Source of the DNA: Methylobacterium brachiatum
Lineage (GTDB): Bacteria > Pseudomonadota > Alphaproteobacteria > Rhizobiales > Beijerinckiaceae
Direction of reading: 5' to 3'
Length of the DNA stretch: 64,000 nt
NCBI RefSeq assembly: GCF_020523825.1
Contig: NZ_JAJALK010000014.1
Location: 96,754 to 160,753 of the forward strand
Positions 1 through 7,838 of this stretch are shown piece by piece. A model generated the notes under the pieces. The model saw nothing but the letters and a program-made list of their open reading frames with translations. It did no database searches and was not told the DNA's origin. The first letter of the stretch is position 1; each line of letters opens with the position of its first letter. A program made the translations under genes and the position numbers.

Positions 1-750
1 GGTGAAATCGGGAAACTCCTCCCCCTCCGGTGCGCCCGTGCCGATGGCGAGGCCCCGGGCCGAGAGCCCGTATTCCTGGCCCGCGGCGCGCAACCGGAAA
101 TAGGAGGCGCCGAGAAACACCAGAAACTCCTCCTGGAAGCCCTTGGGCCGCCAGGCCGGCGTCTCCGGGAAGGCGTAGTGCAGGCGGAAGCCCGCGAAGC
201 CGAGATCGGCCGGAAAACTCTGGCCGGCGAGCCGCCCGCCGAAATCGAACAGCCGGCTCTCGTAGGGGATCGGCCGGGCCGGGCCGCCGCGCGGCTGCAG
301 GTAGAGCGCCACGCGCTTGCGCTGCAGGAAGCCGCGGTGGAACAGCTGCGCGCTGAAATGGCGGCCGAGATGGAGGCTCTCGGCGGGCCGGAAGACGATG
401 TGGCGATAGCCGTCGTAGTCGAGGCCCGCGAGCGCCGGGGGCAGGTCGGTGGGCGGGGCCGCGTAGGGCGCAGCCGCGCGGCGCTCGGCCTCGGCCGACA
501 GGGTCTCGAAGGTCATCGCACCGTCCTGCGCGGCCCCGGGCGCCGGGCCCTGCGGCTGAAGCGCCGCCCCGGCCCATGTTCGGGCGCCATTCAGATCTAT
601 AGCGCTAGGTACAATACTGCCGGCAGCCGCGGTCAGGACGGTTCTGAGAACGCGGCGCCGGGAGGGGGGATCGATCCGTTCGGCCTCCGGCTGCCTGTGC
701 GGCCGGGTCGGCTGCGTGTCCTCGTCCCGCATATCGGTGTCCACGCTCAT
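1..750 (-). CDS. opgG: Periplasmic glucan biosynthesis protein OpgG/OpgD (MdoG family), partial
   Basis: Only the N-terminal 250 residues are in the window; the C-terminal half (family length about 500) lies beyond the left edge. The protein begins with a long N-region and a twin-arginine motif S-R-R-R-V-L at residues 30-35 followed by a hydrophobic stretch, so it is probably exported folded by the Tat system, as E. coli OpgD is. After the signal region the sequence matches the family: a D-Y-D-G-Y-R-H-I-V-F-R-P block, L-G-F-A-G-F-R-L-H-Y, and E-E-F-L-V-F-L-G-A-S-Y-F-R. OpgG proteins act in the periplasm on osmoregulated or cyclic glucans. The start at 750 was chosen because it includes the Tat signal; an ATG at 516 would remove it. 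It is divergent from opgH. OpgG and OpgD cannot be separated from this half alone. Confidence 0.85.
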   Translation of the reverse strand, partial: MSVDTDMRDEDTQPTRPHRQPEAERIDPPSRRRVLRTVLTAAAGSIVPSAIDLNGARTWAGAALQPQGPAPGAAQDGAMTFETLSAEAERRAAAPYAAPPTDLPPALAGLDYDGYRHIVFRPAESLHLGRHFSAQLFHRGFLQRKRVALYLQPRGGPARPIPYESRLFDFGGRLAGQSFPADLGFAGFRLHYAFPETPAWRPKGFQEEFLVFLGASYFRLRAAGQEYGLSARGLAIGTGAPEGEEFPDFT

Positions 751-811
751 CGGTTCCCGCCCGCCCGCGGCGAGGCAGCCGGCAGCCTTCCACGGTCGAG
801 TTCCTCGCGCC

Positions 812-2752
812 ATGTCCTCACGGGTCACCTCCTCCGCCGAGCGGCCGCACCGGAACGCCCATCCGGGCGCTCCCGATCCCGAGATCGTGACGAGTCCGGC
901 CACGCCGCTCGAACCCGAGGCCTGGGCCGGCGGCAGCCGGGCCCTGCTGGCCCGGCGTCTCGCCCTGGCAATCCCGAGCCTCGCCGCCGCCGGCGGTCTC
1001 GCATGGCTGGCCGATCGTGCCTACCCGGCCGGCGCCAGCCCCCTGGCCTGGACCATCCTGATCCTGTTCGCCCTGGTGATGGGCTGGCAGGCTTTCGTCG
1101 CCTGCCAATACGTCTACGGGCTCGTGGCCGCCCTCCTGGGCGACCGGGCGAAGTCGGTGCTGGAGCGCCGGTCCGAATCCGCCCTGCGACCCGCCGCCGG
1201 GGCCGGGCGCACCGCCGCCGTGGTGGCGATCCATGCCGAGGACGCGGTGGCGGTCTTCGCCCGGCTGCGGGTGATGGCCCGCTCGCTGGCCGATGCGCAG
1301 GCGCAGAGCATCGATATCTTCGTCCTGTCCGACACGCGGGACGGGGCGATCGCGGCGGTGGAGGAGCACGAATTCGCCCGCATCCAGGCCTGGGCTGAGG
1401 CCGACCCGGCCCTGCCGCGGATCCGCTACCGGCGCCGGACCGAGAATACGGGCCGCAAGGCCGGCAATATCGGCGAGTTCTGCCGCAGCTACGGTGCGGA
1501 TTACGCCTACATGATCGTGCTGGATGCCGACAGCCTGATGACCGGCGCCGCCATGACCCGGCTCGTCCGCCTGATGGACGAGAGCCCCCGCACCGGCCTG
1601 ATCCAGACCGTCTCCTACGCGGCCGGCCGGGACACCCTCTTCGCCCGCATCCAGCAATTCGCCGTGCGCCTCTACGCGCCCCTGGCGTTGCGCTGCCTGG
1701 AGACCTGGCAGGGCCCGGAGGGCAGCTACTGGGGCCACAACGCCATCCTGCGGATCGAGGCCTTCGCCGAGAACGCGCAGCTTCCGGTCCTGCCGGGCCG
1801 GGCGCCGCTGGGCGGCGAGATCCTCTGCCACGACATCGTCGAGGGCGCCCTGATGGTCCGCGCCGGCTGGGAGGTGCGCCTGCTGCCCGAGATGGGCGGC
1901 ACCTGGGAGGAGATGCCCACGAACCTGATCGATCTGCTCGGACGCGAGCGCCGCTGGTGCCAGGGCAACCTGCAGCACCTGCGGGTGCTGCCCTGGGCCG
2001 GGCTGCATGGCGCGAGCCGCTGGCACCTCGCGGTCGGCATCCTGGCCTACGGCATGCTGCCGCTCTGGATCGCCTTCCTGGGCCTGGCCTCCTGGCAGGC
2101 GGCCCGGACCGGCGATCTCGGCTTGCTCGCCTACGGCTTGACCGGTCACGGCGCGGCCGCACACGGCCTCGCCGTCCTCAGCCTCGCCGTGCTGGCCCTG
2201 CCCAAGGTCCTGAGCCTCGGCCATGTCCTGGTCTCGCCGGAGCGCCGGGCTTCCTTCGGCGGCGCCCGATCGCTCCTGGCCAGCGCCGCCCTGGAGCAGG
2301 TCGTGTGGGTGTTCCTGTGGCCGGTCCTCACCCTGTTCACCGCCGGCGCCGTGGTCTCGACCTTCCTGGGCCGGGTGGTGCGCTGGGAGACCCAGGATCG
2401 CGACGACCGGCAGGTCTCCTGGGCCGAGGCGTTCCGGCTCCAGGCCGACGCCGTGGTGGTCGGGGCGCTGATCGTCTTCGCCCTGGTCTGGGCCGGCAAT
2501 GCCTGGCTCGGCCTGTGGCTGGCCCCGCTGGCCCTCGCGCTGCTGGCGAGCCCGGCCCAGAGCGTCTGGACCAGCCGGGCCGATCTTGGCCGCGCCGCCC
2601 GCGCCCGGGGCCTGTTCCTCACCGCCGACGACACCGCGCAGGCTCCGGAACTGGCCGAGCTGGCGCAGATCCGCGGCCTGCCCGCCGTCCCCGCGCTCAT
2701 CCGCACGGCACCGCTGGAACCGGCCATCTGGCTCGCCGCCGACGAGGCGTGA
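812..2752 (+). CDS. opgH: Glucans biosynthesis glucosyltransferase H
   Basis: A 646-residue inner-membrane family 2 glycosyltransferase that polymerises glucose from UDP-glucose for osmoregulated periplasmic glucans. Two membrane segments lie near residues 50-110. The cytoplasmic catalytic domain has the metal-binding D-A-D at 238-240, the G-S-Y-W-G-H-N segment, an H-D-I-V-E-G acceptor motif and R-E-R-R-W at 378-382 (the Q/R-x-x-R-W class of processive enzymes). Several more membrane helices follow. It is shorter than E. coli OpgH (about 850), mainly at the N-terminus. The ATG at 812 is preferred because upstream in-frame codons would run into the opgG start region. It is transcribed away from opgG, with 61 bp between the two starts. 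Confidence 0.92.
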   Translation: MSSRVTSSAERPHRNAHPGAPDPEIVTSPATPLEPEAWAGGSRALLARRLALAIPSLAAAGGLAWLADRAYPAGASPLAWTILILFALVMGWQAFVACQYVYGLVAALLGDRAKSVLERRSESALRPAAGAGRTAAVVAIHAEDAVAVFARLRVMARSLADAQAQSIDIFVLSDTRDGAIAAVEEHEFARIQAWAEADPALPRIRYRRRTENTGRKAGNIGEFCRSYGADYAYMIVLDADSLMTGAAMTRLVRLMDESPRTGLIQTVSYAAGRDTLFARIQQFAVRLYAPLALRCLETWQGPEGSYWGHNAILRIEAFAENAQLPVLPGRAPLGGEILCHDIVEGALMVRAGWEVRLLPEMGGTWEEMPTNLIDLLGRERRWCQGNLQHLRVLPWAGLHGASRWHLAVGILAYGMLPLWIAFLGLASWQAARTGDLGLLAYGLTGHGAAAHGLAVLSLAVLALPKVLSLGHVLVSPERRASFGGARSLLASAALEQVVWVFLWPVLTLFTAGAVVSTFLGRVVRWETQDRDDRQVSWAEAFRLQADAVVVGALIVFALVWAGNAWLGLWLAPLALALLASPAQSVWTSRADLGRAARARGLFLTADDTAQAPELAELAQIRGLPAVPALIRTAPLEPAIWLAADEA

Positions 2753-2991
2753 GGTCTCGGCGGCCGGGCAGGTCGGGACACGCCCGACCGCCCAGAGCAA
2801 TCCCGCGGTTATGGCTAAGCTGCCACAGTGTTGCCATCCCGTCACGGAGGGGCGGAACCGGCTAAGCGTGGCGGTTTCCGGCTTGGATTTGGGACGCGAG
2901 CGTTTACCCCTTGGCGAGGATCGGCACGGCATCGTGCCCCGGTAATTCGCCGCGTTCCCAACCCATTTCGCGCCTGCCCCGAGAGGCTTTG

Positions 2992-3651
2992 ATGCGTCGT
3001 TTCCTTCCCGCCCTCGTAGGGCTCATCGGCGCGGCCGCCTGCGCCGCGCCGGCACTGGCCTACGAGATCGATCCGTTGACCCGCCAGCCGCTGAACGATG
3101 CGCTCACCGTGCGGGTGCGCCCGCAGGCGGTCGAGACCGTCGCGGTGCCGGTGGCCAACGCCTCGCTCAACCCCGCCGACCCGCTCGACGCGGCCGTGCC
3201 GCAGATGTCGGCGATCCCGCGCGAGACGGTCGCCTATAACGGCCCCTACGGCGCCGGCACGATCGTCGTCTCCACCGCCGAGCGGCGGCTCTACTACGTG
3301 CTCGGCGGCGGCCAGGCCCTGCGCTACGGCGTCGGCGTCGGCCGCCCGGGCTTCACCTGGGGCGGCGTGCAGACCATCACGATGAAGCGCGAATGGCCGG
3401 ATTGGCGCCCGCCGTCGACCATGCTGCGCCGCCGGCCGGACCTGCCGCGCTACATGAAGGGCGGCATCGAGAACCCGCTCGGCGCCCGCGCCATGTATCT
3501 CGGCGGCTCGATCTACCGGATCCACGGCTCCAACGAGCCGGAGACCATCGGCACCGCCGTGTCCTCGGGCTGCATCCGCATGACCAACGACGACGTGACC
3601 GACCTCTACACCCGCGCCAAGGTCGGCACGAAGGTCGTCGTCCAGCGCTGA
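2992..3651 (+). CDS. L,D-transpeptidase (YkuD domain), exported
   Basis: A 219-residue periplasmic enzyme with an N-terminal signal peptide (basic M-R-R, hydrophobic core, Ala-x-Ala cleavage near residue 23). The YkuD domain fills the C-terminal half. It has the conserved His in I-H-G-S-N (H178) and S-S-G-C-I-R-M, where Cys194 is the catalytic nucleophile. Family members make 3-3 cross-links in peptidoglycan or attach proteins to it. The ATG at 2992 gives a clean signal peptide; the longer in-frame ORF from 2911 adds an unconvincing leader. The gene stands alone and ends just before a strong terminator hairpin. Confidence 0.9.
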   Translation: MRRFLPALVGLIGAAACAAPALAYEIDPLTRQPLNDALTVRVRPQAVETVAVPVANASLNPADPLDAAVPQMSAIPRETVAYNGPYGAGTIVVSTAERRLYYVLGGGQALRYGVGVGRPGFTWGGVQTITMKREWPDWRPPSTMLRRRPDLPRYMKGGIENPLGARAMYLGGSIYRIHGSNEPETIGTAVSSGCIRMTNDDVTDLYTRAKVGTKVVVQR

Positions 3652-3674
3652 TTTCTTTCGGACCGTTTCGGTGA

Positions 3675-3700
3675 GGGCCGGCCGCGAGGTCGGCCCTTTT
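3675..3700 (+). terminator. Intrinsic terminator after the L,D-transpeptidase gene
   Basis: A 9-bp GC stem (3675-3683 with 3688-3696, one G-U pair) around a GCGA loop, followed by TTTT at 3697-3700. It lies 24 nt past the stop codon. Confidence 0.8.
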
Positions 3701-3704
3701 GCGT

Positions 3705-4031
3705 TCAGGCGTCGGGCAGCGTGACCAGCGCGTCGGGGCGCTTCACCTCGATCTCGATGAACGCGATCGGGTGCTCCGACCCGTTCATCACGTCGTGCCG
3801 GATGCCGGCCGGGCGCATGTAGGATTGCCCCGCCGCGAGCGCGGTCTCGCTGACCGCCGCCCCGTCATGGACGCGCAGCACGCCGGCCACCAGCATCACC
3901 ACGAAATACGGCCAGCCATGCTCGTGCCAGCCGGTCACCGCCCCGGGCGGGAAGTCCCAGCGGGTGATCCGGACCGTGGCATCGTCCTGCTGGACCGTGG
4001 GCAGAGCGGGGATCGTGCAGGTGAAGGCCAT
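3705..4031 (-). CDS. Small cupin-domain protein
   Basis: A 108-residue single-domain beta-barrel protein. The cupin signatures are visible: G-W-H-E-H-G-W-P-Y (the first metal-binding His pair) and later P-A-G-I-R-H-D-V (second motif), with E-H-P-I-A-F-I-E-I-E near the end. Small cupins of this type bind a metal or a small ligand; no substrate can be assigned. The ATG at 4031 starts a compact domain; an upstream ATG at 4085 would reach into the intergenic repeat. It converges on the L,D-transpeptidase gene. Confidence 0.75.
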   Translation of the reverse strand: MAFTCTIPALPTVQQDDATVRITRWDFPPGAVTGWHEHGWPYFVVMLVAGVLRVHDGAAVSETALAAGQSYMRPAGIRHDVMNGSEHPIAFIEIEVKRPDALVTLPDA

Positions 4032-4076
4032 GATGGCTCCGGGGCTGGTGCTGTCGATCAACGAAGATCCAAATCG

Positions 4077-4195
4077 CCCCCTCATCCTAAGGCGCCCGCG
4101 TCAGCGGGCCTCGAAGGAGCCCTCCAGAAGCCTCGGCGAATCCTGGAGGGCTCCTTCGAGGCCTTCGCTACGCTTCGGCACCTCAGGATGAGGGG
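4077..4195. repeat. Intergenic palindromic repeat family A, copy 1
   Basis: A roughly 119-bp imperfect palindrome. The outer arms are CCCCTCATCC... and ...GGATGAGGGG; the inner arms read CTCGAAGGAGC...CTCC and GGAG...GCTCCTTCGAG. A second copy of the same architecture is at 13772-13890. It could fold into a long hairpin in RNA. No flanking duplication or coding capacity was seen. Confidence 0.75.
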
Positions 4196-4226
4196 GCGGT
4201 TTGGATAGCCGTGGTGAGGTCGGCCC

Positions 4227-4454
4227 TCAAAGCCCGTGCTTCGCCCAGATCGCCCGGATCTGCTCATCGGACGCGAAATCACGGCGTGCTGCCTGGGCGC
4301 GTGAGTCCGCGAAAGACGCCTCTTCCTCCGGGGTGAGCCGGTAGACAGACTCTTCCTCCCCGGCGAGGCGCAGGAGAACGCTGGCCAACTCGTCCTGAGC
4401 TTCGGATGGCAGCGTGCGTACGCGCGCGATGGCTCGGTCGAGAAGCTCGGTCAT
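4227..4454 (-). CDS. Orphan antitoxin-like small protein
   Basis: A 75-residue acidic helical protein. The N-terminal helix (M-T-E-L-L-D-R-A-I-A-R-V-R-T-L-P) and the C-terminal F-A-S-D-E-Q-I-R-A-I-W-A-K-H-G-L resemble antitoxin-like proteins usually found next to ParE/RelE-type toxins. No toxin gene is adjacent, so it may be an orphan or act with a distant partner. The start is uncertain: an in-frame ATG at 4478 would add 8 residues, and neither has a convincing ribosome binding site. The function is inferred from sequence style only. Confidence 0.5.
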   Translation of the reverse strand: MTELLDRAIARVRTLPSEAQDELASVLLRLAGEEESVYRLTPEEEASFADSRAQAARRDFASDEQIRAIWAKHGL

Positions 4455-4532
4455 GCCGTCATCGTGCGTCAGAATCATTGCCGAGAGAAGTCGTCCTGGC
4501 TCGGAAGCTTCCGAGCCTCTGACCATTCGCGC

Positions 4533-4955
4533 TCAATGGCAGCCGCACGAGCCCGAGCCGCAACCGCCGCTCTGCTTGGCCGGGGCGGAACGCGCGGTCT
4601 CGCGGTCGAGCCCGCGTTCGGCCAGCTCGGACAGGTAGGTCTGCCAGCGGGATTCGTATTCGCGGCCCAGCGTGTGCAGGTATTCCCAGCCGTAGATCCC
4701 GGTGTCGTGCATGTCGTCGAAGCCGAGCTTGACGGCGTAGTTGCCGATCGGCTCTACGGCCAGGATCGCCACAGCGCGCTTGCCGCCGATCACCTTGCGC
4801 TCCAGGGGCGAATGGCCCTGCACCTCGGCCGACGGGCTCGATATCCGCAGATACTCCGCCGGCAGGGCGAAGCGCGACCCGTCCTCGAAGGCGACGTTGA
4901 GAACCCGCCGATCGGCCGACAGGCGGATCTCGGTGGGCCACAGATCCTCGTTCAC
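4533..4955 (-). CDS. DUF971 domain protein with C-terminal Cys-rich tail
   Basis: A 140-residue protein of the DUF971 family (related to the N-terminal domain of gamma-butyrobetaine hydroxylase; also found fused to Mrp/ApbC-type Fe-S carriers). Family marks are W-P-T-E-I-R-L near the N-terminus, an L-R-I-x-S-P-S-A-E-V-Q-G-H block, and H-D-T-G-I-Y-G-W-E-Y-L. It ends in C-G-S-G-S-C-G-C-H, a likely metal-binding tail. The GTG start at 4955 is preceded by GAGGAG at good spacing. It is divergent from moaA, whose product is a [4Fe-4S] enzyme, so a role in Fe-S or molybdenum-cofactor metabolism is plausible but unproven. Confidence 0.8.
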   Translation of the reverse strand: MNEDLWPTEIRLSADRRVLNVAFEDGSRFALPAEYLRISSPSAEVQGHSPLERKVIGGKRAVAILAVEPIGNYAVKLGFDDMHDTGIYGWEYLHTLGREYESRWQTYLSELAERGLDRETARSAPAKQSGGCGSGSCGCH

Positions 4956-5036
4956 AGGTCACACTCCTCAAGCATTCCGGGATTGCGGCCCGGGGTCGGC
5001 TTGCCCACGACCGTATCGGGCATCATATGCTCAATC

Positions 5037-6095
5037 ATGCTCGATGACATCTCCAGCACGCCGCAGGGGTTTACGGCCGAGGCGCCCCGCGCGCCGTCGC
5101 CCGCGCCGCTGATCGATCCGTTCCAGCGGGCGATCTCGTATCTGCGCATCTCGGTGACGGATCGCTGCGATCTGCGCTGCGCCTACTGCATGTCGGACAA
5201 CATGCAGTTCCTGCCCAAGCGCGACCTGCTGACCCTGGAGGAGCTGGACCGGCTCTGCGGGGTGTTCATCGCCCGGGGCGTGCGCAAGCTCCGGATCACC
5301 GGCGGCGAGCCCCTGGTGCGCCGCGACATCATGCACCTGTTCCGCCGCCTGTCGCGCCACCTCGATTCGGGCGCGCTGGAGGAGCTGACGCTGACTACCA
5401 ACGGCACGCAGCTCACGCGCTACGCCGACGAGCTGGCGAGCCTCGGCGTGCGCCGGATCAACGTCTCGCTGGATACGCTGGACGCAGGCAAATTCCGGGC
5501 GATCACCCGCCGGGGCGATTTGCCGGTGGTGCTCGACGGCATCGCGGCCGCGCGCAAGGCCGGCATGAAGGTCAAGATCAACGCGGTGGCGTTGCGGGAC
5601 GTCAACGCCGACGAGATCCCTGACATGATCGCCTGGGCCCACGGGCTCGGCATGGACATGACCCTGATCGAGGTGATGCCGCTCGGCGAGATCGAGGCCG
5701 ACCGCACAGACCAGTTCCTGCCTCTCTCAGTGGCGCGGCAGCGCCTGGAGAGCCGCTACACGCTGACACCGTTGTCCGACCGCACCGGCGGCCCGGCGCG
5801 CTACGTCCGGGTCGAGGAGACCGGCGGCAAGCTCGGTTTCATCACGCCGCTGACCCACAATTTCTGCGAGAGCTGCAACCGTGTGCGCCTGACCTGCACC
5901 GGCCAGCTCTACCTCTGCCTCGGCCAGGAGGATTCGGCGGATCTGCGCGCCGTGCTGCGCGCCTCCCCGGACGATGCCGTGCTGGCCGCCGCCGTGGTCG
6001 AAGCGATCACCCGCAAGCCCAAGGGCCACGACTTCGTCATCGAGCGTCAGCGCCCGGCCGCGGTGCCCCGGCACATGAGCGTGACCGGCGGGTAG
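5037..6095 (+). CDS. moaA: GTP 3',8-cyclase MoaA (molybdenum cofactor biosynthesis)
   Basis: A 352-residue radical-SAM enzyme that converts GTP to 3',8-cyclo-7,8-dihydro-GTP, the first step of molybdopterin synthesis. The SAM-binding cluster is the C-x3-C-x2-C set at C44, C48 and C51. The second cluster, which binds GTP, is C277, C280 and C294 with the expected C-x2-C-x13-C spacing. The chain ends in Gly-Gly, needed for activity in this family. The ATG at 5037 gives normal length; the reading frame stays open far upstream, but that part has no homology to MoaA and overlaps the divergent DUF971 gene. Confidence 0.95.
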   Translation: MLDDISSTPQGFTAEAPRAPSPAPLIDPFQRAISYLRISVTDRCDLRCAYCMSDNMQFLPKRDLLTLEELDRLCGVFIARGVRKLRITGGEPLVRRDIMHLFRRLSRHLDSGALEELTLTTNGTQLTRYADELASLGVRRINVSLDTLDAGKFRAITRRGDLPVVLDGIAAARKAGMKVKINAVALRDVNADEIPDMIAWAHGLGMDMTLIEVMPLGEIEADRTDQFLPLSVARQRLESRYTLTPLSDRTGGPARYVRVEETGGKLGFITPLTHNFCESCNRVRLTCTGQLYLCLGQEDSADLRAVLRASPDDAVLAAAVVEAITRKPKGHDFVIERQRPAAVPRHMSVTGG

Positions 6096-6176
6096 CGCAA
6101 CGCGTTCTCCTCCCCTTGGGAGCCACGGGCGCAACAGGATTCGATCGTCGTTGTGATTGTACCGTGGAGGCGGAAA

Positions 6177-6298
6177 GCGCGGGTCCCCTCTCCCGTGCGG
6201 GAGAGGGACAGGGTGAGGGGTGCGACCTCTCCGGAAAGTCCTGATCCCTCACCCCAGCCCTCTCCCGCACGGGAGAGGGGGCATGTCGCGGCCTTCAC
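6177..6298. repeat. Intergenic palindromic repeat family B, copy 1
   Basis: A 122-bp element nearly identical to 18681-18802. It starts GCGCGGGTCCC and ends GTCGCGGCCTTCAC. Inside are two strong hairpins of the CCCTCTCCCG..CGGGAGAGGG type, joined by a CCTCACCC/GGGTGAGG pair, so the whole element can also fold as one long stem. It lies between convergent moaA and radA and may help termination. Confidence 0.8.
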
Positions 6299-6357
6299 AA
6301 GCCGCCGCGCGCTTCAAATTGCCTCGTCCGTCGCCGCGAGCAAAGCGACAGCCAAGC

Positions 6358-7794
6358 CTAAACCTCCTCATCGGCGTAGCGTGATTGCGCCCGCCCGCGC
6401 TGCCCGGAGCCCTTCCGCGGCGCGCCGGCGCTGATCCCGGCGACCAAATCGGCGATGTGCCGCAGGGTCTCCACCGAAAGGGCCTTGTCGCCCTCGCCGC
6501 GGCCCTGCGGGATCAGCGCCTTGGCGAATCCGAGCTTCTGGGCCTCCTTGAGCCGGGATCCGGCCTGGGCCACGGGGCGGATCGCTCCCGACAGGCCGAT
6601 CTCGCCGAAATAGACCGTCTCCGGCGGCAGCACCGCCCCCGACAGGGACGAGACCAGGGCGGCGGCGACCGCGAGGTCGGCCGCCGGCTCGGTGATGCGC
6701 AGGCCGCCGGCGACATTCAGATAGACGTCGTGGGTGCCGAGCCGGATGCCGCCATGGGCCTCCAGCACGGCCAGCACCATGGACAGCCGGTTCGGGTCCC
6801 AGCCGACCACCGCCCGTCGGGGCATGCCCAGCGAGGAGGGGGCCACCAGCGCCTGGATCTCCACCAGCAGAGGCCGCGTCCCCTCCATCCCGGCGAAGAC
6901 CGCGGTGCCCGCGGCCTGATGGTCGCGCCCGGCCAGGAACAGGGCCGAAGGGTTGGGCACCTCGGCGAGCCCCGCATCGGTCATCTCGAACACGCCGATC
7001 TCGTCGGTGGGCCCGAAGCGGTTCTTCACCGCGCGCAGGATGCGGAAATGGTGGCCCTGGTCGCCCTCGAACGAGGCGACCGCGTCGACCATGTGCTCCA
7101 CCACCCGGGGGCCGGCGATCTGCCCGTCCTTGGTGACGTGGCCGACCAGGATCACCGCCGTGCCGGTGGTCTTGGCGAAGCGGATCAGCGCCTGAGCCGA
7201 GGAGCGCACCTGCGTGACCGTGCCGGGGGCCGATTCCACGGTCTCGGTCCACATGGTCTGGATCGAATCGATGATCGCCAGAGCCGGCGGCCGGCCCTGG
7301 CTCAGGGTCTCGATGATGTCCTCGACATTGGTCTCGGCGGCGAGATCCACCGGGCGGGAACTCAAGCCCAGCCGCTCGGCCCGCAGGCGCACCTGCCCCA
7401 CCGCCTCCTCGCCGGAGATGTAGGCGACCCGCTCGCCCGTCCCCGCCATGGCGGCGGAAGCCTGCATCAGCAGGGTCGACTTGCCGATGCCGGGATCGCC
7501 GCCGAGCAGGATCACCGAGCCGCGCACGAAGCCGCCGCCGGTGACCCGGTCGAGCTCGCCGATTCCCGAGGGGATGCGCGGCGCCTCCTTGGTCTCGCCG
7601 GTCAGCCCCTCGAGGGGGAAGACCCGGCCGCGGGCGCGGGACGGCCGCGTCGCCACCGGGCCGGACTGGCCGGGCGCGGCGGCCGCCTCCTCGACGATCG
7701 TGTTCCAGCCGTTGCACGCCTCGCAGCGACCGCGCCAACGGTTGTAGACCGCCCCGCAGGATTGGCAGACGAAGGTCTGGTGGATCTTGGCCAT
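6358..7794 (-). CDS. radA: DNA repair protein RadA (Sms)
   Basis: A 478-residue RecA-like ATPase that helps process recombination intermediates by branch migration. The N-terminal C4 zinc finger has C10, C13, C24 and C27. The Walker A motif G-D-P-G-I-G-K-S-T is at about 99-107. The RadA-specific K-N-R-F-G motif follows in the ATPase domain, and the C-terminal third is a Lon-protease-like domain (L-N-V-A-G-G-L-R-I). The ATG at 7794 places the zinc finger at the expected distance; upstream in-frame codons add a non-conserved leader. It lies 44 bp downstream of alr and is probably co-transcribed. Confidence 0.95.
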   Translation of the reverse strand: MAKIHQTFVCQSCGAVYNRWRGRCEACNGWNTIVEEAAAAPGQSGPVATRPSRARGRVFPLEGLTGETKEAPRIPSGIGELDRVTGGGFVRGSVILLGGDPGIGKSTLLMQASAAMAGTGERVAYISGEEAVGQVRLRAERLGLSSRPVDLAAETNVEDIIETLSQGRPPALAIIDSIQTMWTETVESAPGTVTQVRSSAQALIRFAKTTGTAVILVGHVTKDGQIAGPRVVEHMVDAVASFEGDQGHHFRILRAVKNRFGPTDEIGVFEMTDAGLAEVPNPSALFLAGRDHQAAGTAVFAGMEGTRPLLVEIQALVAPSSLGMPRRAVVGWDPNRLSMVLAVLEAHGGIRLGTHDVYLNVAGGLRITEPAADLAVAAALVSSLSGAVLPPETVYFGEIGLSGAIRPVAQAGSRLKEAQKLGFAKALIPQGRGEGDKALSVETLRHIADLVAGISAGAPRKGSGQRGRAQSRYADEEV

Positions 7795-7838
7795 TCGGGT
7801 CCGCGTGCCGCCGGTCCGGCATTCGAGAAGGGGTCGGA

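Noticed and set aside
818..2932. A 704-codon minus-strand open frame covering opgH
   Set aside because: It is antisense to a clear opgH gene with intact motifs and contains Gly/Gln/Ala-rich low complexity typical of antiphase frames in GC-rich DNA.
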